A stretch of DNA of 64,000 nucleotides. It comes from Massilia sp. IC2-278 (GTDB lineage: Bacteria; Pseudomonadota; Gammaproteobacteria; Burkholderiales; Burkholderiaceae_D). A program made the translations under genes and the position numbers. The stretch spans positions 1 to 64,000 of the forward strand of contig NZ_JAJFES010000004.1 in NCBI RefSeq assembly GCF_020708045.1, written 5' to 3'. Below the pieces are notes generated by a model, which did no database searches, was not told the origin of the DNA, and saw only the letters and a list, made by a program, of their open reading frames with translations. Below, piece by piece: positions 61,315-64,000 of the stretch. Within the stretch, counting starts at the first letter, position 1. Every line of letters begins with the position of its first letter.

Positions 61315-63045
61315 TCAGCCGTTCGACGCCGCCGCGAACTGCAGGCGGTACAGGTTCGCATACATCCCGTTCGCCGCCAGCAGCTCGTCGTGCGTCCCCT
61401 GCTCGACGATCCGCCCCGCCTCCATCACCACGATCCGGTCGGCCCGCTCGATGGTCGACAGGCGGTGCGCGATCACGAGCGTGGTGCGCCCCGCCATCAG
61501 CGTGTCGAGCGCGGCCTGCACCGCGCGTTCGGATTCGTTGTCGAGCGCCGACGTCGCTTCGTCGAGGATCAGCACCGGCGCGTCCTTGTAGATCGCGCGC
61601 GCGATCGCCACGCGCTGGCGCTGGCCGCCCGACAGGCGCATGCCGTTCTCACCGATGCGCGCTTCCACCCCTTCCGGCAGCCTGGCCACCACGTCGGTCA
61701 GGTGCGCCGCCTTCACGGCCGCGGCCAGGCGCTCGTAGTCGATGCGCTCGGCGCCGTAGGCGATGTTCGCCGCCAGCGTGTCGTCGAACAGCACCACGTT
61801 CTGGCTCACCATCGCCAATTGGTTGCGCAGGCTGGCCATGCGCAGTTCCTCGTAAGGCACGCCGTCGAGCAGGATGCGGCCGGCCTGCGGGTCGTAGAAG
61901 CGCGTCACCAGGTTCACGAAGGTCGACTTGCCGCCGCCCGACACGCCGACCAGGGCCACGGTCTGGCCCGGCGCCACGTCCAGCGTCACGCCGCTCAATG
62001 CCGCCGATTGCGCGCCCGGATAGGTAAAGCTCACGTCCTGGAACTGCAGGTGGCCCTGGGCGCGTTCGAGGGTGCGCGTGCCCGGGTCGTGCTCGACCGG
62101 GGCGTCGATGATCGAGAACACGGTCTCGGCCGCGGCGATCCCGCGCTGCATCGGGCCGTTCACTTCGGCCAGCGACTTCAGTGGCGTGAGCAGCATCAGC
62201 ATCATGGTGGTGAAGTTGGTGAACTCGCCGACCGTCATGTCCGACTGGATCGCCATCACGATCACCACCGACACCGCCACCGCGGTGGCCACCTGCGTGA
62301 TCGGGGTGGTGGCGGCAAAGGCCACCGTCATGCGCTGCGAGAAGCCGCGCATGGCTTCGCTGCGCTGCTCGAAGCGGCGCCGCTCGTACTCTTCGCCGGC
62401 GAACACGCGGATCACCTGGTGGCCGCGCGTGGCTTCTTCCACCACCTGCGTCATCTCGGCGGTCACGCGCTGGTTGTCGCGGTTCAGGCTGCGCAGGCGG
62501 CCGGTGGTGGTGCGCACGATGACGGCGGTGAGCGGCACCACGACCATGGCGATCAGGGTCAGGCGCCAGTTCAGGTACAGCAAGGCGCCGAGCAGGCCAA
62601 GCACCACCAGCACGTCGCGCACGTAGGCCACGAACACCGAGTTGATCATGTCGACCACCTGGCGCACGTCGCCGATCACGGTGTTGATGATCTTGCCGGT
62701 CGACTCCTCATGGAAGCGCGCCACCGGCAGGCGCAGCACGCGCGAGAAGGCCATGCGGCGCAGGTCGTTCAGCACGCGGCTCAGCACCCAGTTGTTCAGG
62801 TAGGCGGTGGAAAAGGTGAACACGCCGCGCAGCGCGAAGATCGAAATCAGGATGCCGGGCACCAGCCACAGGCTGAATGCCACCTTGTGCGGGCCGAAGC
62901 CCTTGTCGAGCAGGAGTTCGAGCGCCTTGGCCAGCAGCGGCTGGGTGGCGGCGGTGCCGGCCATCGCCAGCAGCGCGAGAAAGGCGCGCGAGCGGTAGGG
63001 TTTGACGATCGCCAGCAGGCGTTTGACGATGGTGCTAGTTTCCAA
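61315..63045 (-). CDS. msbA: Lipid A export ABC transporter MsbA
   Basis: 576 aa. Homodimeric half-transporter: six membrane segments in residues 1-310, with the coupling helix region RLPVARFHEESTGKIINTVI; nucleotide-binding domain with Walker A LVGVSGGGKSTFVNLV, signature LSGGQRQRVAIARAIYKDAP, Walker B VLILDEATSALDN and H-loop VIAHRLS. It flips lipid A-core across the inner membrane using ATP. It follows the O-antigen ligase gene with an 11-base overlap, in a surface-polysaccharide neighbourhood. Confidence 0.94.
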   Translation of the reverse strand: METSTIVKRLLAIVKPYRSRAFLALLAMAGTAATQPLLAKALELLLDKGFGPHKVAFSLWLVPGILISIFALRGVFTFSTAYLNNWVLSRVLNDLRRMAFSRVLRLPVARFHEESTGKIINTVIGDVRQVVDMINSVFVAYVRDVLVVLGLLGALLYLNWRLTLIAMVVVPLTAVIVRTTTGRLRSLNRDNQRVTAEMTQVVEEATRGHQVIRVFAGEEYERRRFEQRSEAMRGFSQRMTVAFAATTPITQVATAVAVSVVIVMAIQSDMTVGEFTNFTTMMLMLLTPLKSLAEVNGPMQRGIAAAETVFSIIDAPVEHDPGTRTLERAQGHLQFQDVSFTYPGAQSAALSGVTLDVAPGQTVALVGVSGGGKSTFVNLVTRFYDPQAGRILLDGVPYEELRMASLRNQLAMVSQNVVLFDDTLAANIAYGAERIDYERLAAAVKAAHLTDVVARLPEGVEARIGENGMRLSGGQRQRVAIARAIYKDAPVLILDEATSALDNESERAVQAALDTLMAGRTTLVIAHRLSTIERADRIVVMEAGRIVEQGTHDELLAANGMYANLYRLQFAAASNG

Positions 63046-64000
63046 ATTCTTCTTTCTGGTTCAGGCTCAGGCCCATGAGGATGAAAATCATCAGCGCGTA
63101 AAAGATGCAGGCCTTGCCGGACCAGAACATCATCTCGGTCAGGCCGAAAGCGAAGTAGCCGAGCGCCACCAGCATGCCGGCCAGGGCCGGCGCATTCGGC
63201 GGCGCGCCGCGCAGGGCGGCCAGCTTCGCCTGGCGCGCAAAGAAGGCGAACGGCGCGGCCAGGATGCCGACCAGGGCCAGCAAACCGAACACGCCGCCGC
63301 CCGCCAGCGCCTGCAAGACGTCATTATGCAGGTGCTGGGGCGCCAGCGCCACGTCGGACAGGGTGCCGTCCTTTACCCAGCGCGCCATCTGCTCGTGCGC
63401 GAGCGCCGGGTCCTGGCCCACCCACGGATGCTGGGCGATCAGCATGCCGGCGCCCTTCCAGAGTTCGAGGCGGACGCCGACGTTGGTGAACTTGTATTCG
63501 CCGCTTTCCCAGCGGCGCACGTCGTCGATCCCCTGCTGCACGCGCAGCTGCACCTCGGTGGCCGGCACGAAGTAGAGCACGGCGGCCAGCGCCACGCCGG
63601 CGCCGATCAGGAGGCGCACGTTGCGGTTGCTGCCCAGGTGGGCCAGGCGCATGCACAGCAGGGCCGCCAGCACCAGCGCGATCCAGCCGCCGCGGGTGCC
63701 GGTCATCACCAGCGCCAGGATGCCGGCCAGGCCGCCCAGCAGCGGCCACAGGACGCGCTTGCCTTCGCGCCGGAAGTCGATGGTGGCCGCCAGCGCCACC
63801 ATGCCCATGGTCAGGGCGATGTCGCCGAAGGTGATCGCATTGATCATGCCGCCCGGGCGCTCCATCGCCAGCACGATGCGCTGCCAGCCGACGAAGCACA
63901 TGGCGCCAACGGCGCCAGCAATGACGCCCCACCACAGCGCCCGGCGCGGCGGGCGCGCCAGCAGCACCATGGCCAGCGCGCTGGCGGCGCACAGCATGCG
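63035..64000 (-). CDS. O-antigen ligase/polymerase family protein (5' end outside the window)
   Basis: At least 321 aa of a polytopic membrane protein; the start lies beyond base 64000. The Wzy_C block is visible: TGTRGGWIALVLAALLCMRL followed by a periplasmic loop with LWKGAGMLIAQHPWVGQDPA and the conserved HLHNDVLQALAGGGVFGLL. Members ligate O-antigen to lipid A-core or polymerise surface glycans. The downstream msbA overlap supports an envelope-polysaccharide operon. WaaL versus another ligase cannot be decided from the partial sequence. Confidence 0.88.
   Translation of the reverse strand, partial: RMLCAASALAMVLLARPPRRALWWGVIAGAVGAMCFVGWQRIVLAMERPGGMINAITFGDIALTMGMVALAATIDFRREGKRVLWPLLGGLAGILALVMTGTRGGWIALVLAALLCMRLAHLGSNRNVRLLIGAGVALAAVLYFVPATEVQLRVQQGIDDVRRWESGEYKFTNVGVRLELWKGAGMLIAQHPWVGQDPALAHEQMARWVKDGTLSDVALAPQHLHNDVLQALAGGGVFGLLALVGILAAPFAFFARQAKLAALRGAPPNAPALAGMLVALGYFAFGLTEMMFWSGKACIFYALMIFILMGLSLNQKEEFGN

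Overview
The window is a high-GC chromosomal segment from a betaproteobacterium, most likely Oxalobacteraceae in the Massilia/Telluria/Janthinobacterium range. This is an inference from gene content: a complete-looking Tad/Flp pilus locus, the order yebC-purD-hemF-nadD-rsfS-rlmH-maf-rng that is usual in Burkholderiales, an NAD-type formate dehydrogenase operon, and one family of palindromic repeats in many intergenic gaps. There is no rRNA, CRISPR array, prophage or transposase.

Layout. (1) 1-14749 is the Tad pilus region. Minor pseudopilin genes (tadG-like and two tadE-like) and the start of another gene run leftward. A NarX/NarL-type histidine kinase and response regulator, a 45-aa membrane protein, the Flp pilin, prepilin peptidase, an extra AAA ATPase, cpaB, secretin, a lipoprotein, tadZ, tadA, tadB and tadC run rightward. 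(2) 15140-23604 holds two paralogous secreted M1 metallopeptidases, a DUF6702-like periplasmic protein, a small TonB-dependent receptor and a 2OG-Fe dioxygenase. (3) 24249-29097 has a small secreted protein divergent from an RND efflux pair. (4) 29205-33365 runs leftward: a 23-aa hydrophobic peptide, a glycine/alanine-rich membrane protein, a Ser/Gly-rich protein with a DUF883-like tail, a porin and tRNA-Thr(CGT). (5) 33464-41688 holds fbp-pepN, a DUF4136 lipoprotein, a DMT transporter-mgsA-quinone reductase-small membrane protein operon, and a DUF2182 protein. (6) 41801-50544 holds housekeeping genes. (7) 50554-57691 is a leftward operon for a fused-subunit formate dehydrogenase with FdhD and a TupBC tungstate transporter that lacks its binding protein. 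(8) 57948-64000 holds a GH1-like/RmlD-like fusion protein, a GT25 glycosyltransferase, MsbA and the end of an O-antigen ligase.

The most unusual material is regulatory and repetitive. Seventeen copies of a roughly 30-bp palindromic repeat lie only between genes, often as inverted pairs flanking related 110-130 bp spacers. Adjacent copies show a compensatory base-pair change, and one copy has a different, longer palindrome at its tip. A strong intrinsic-terminator-like hairpin also ends only 17 bases before the start codon of the second M1 peptidase operon.
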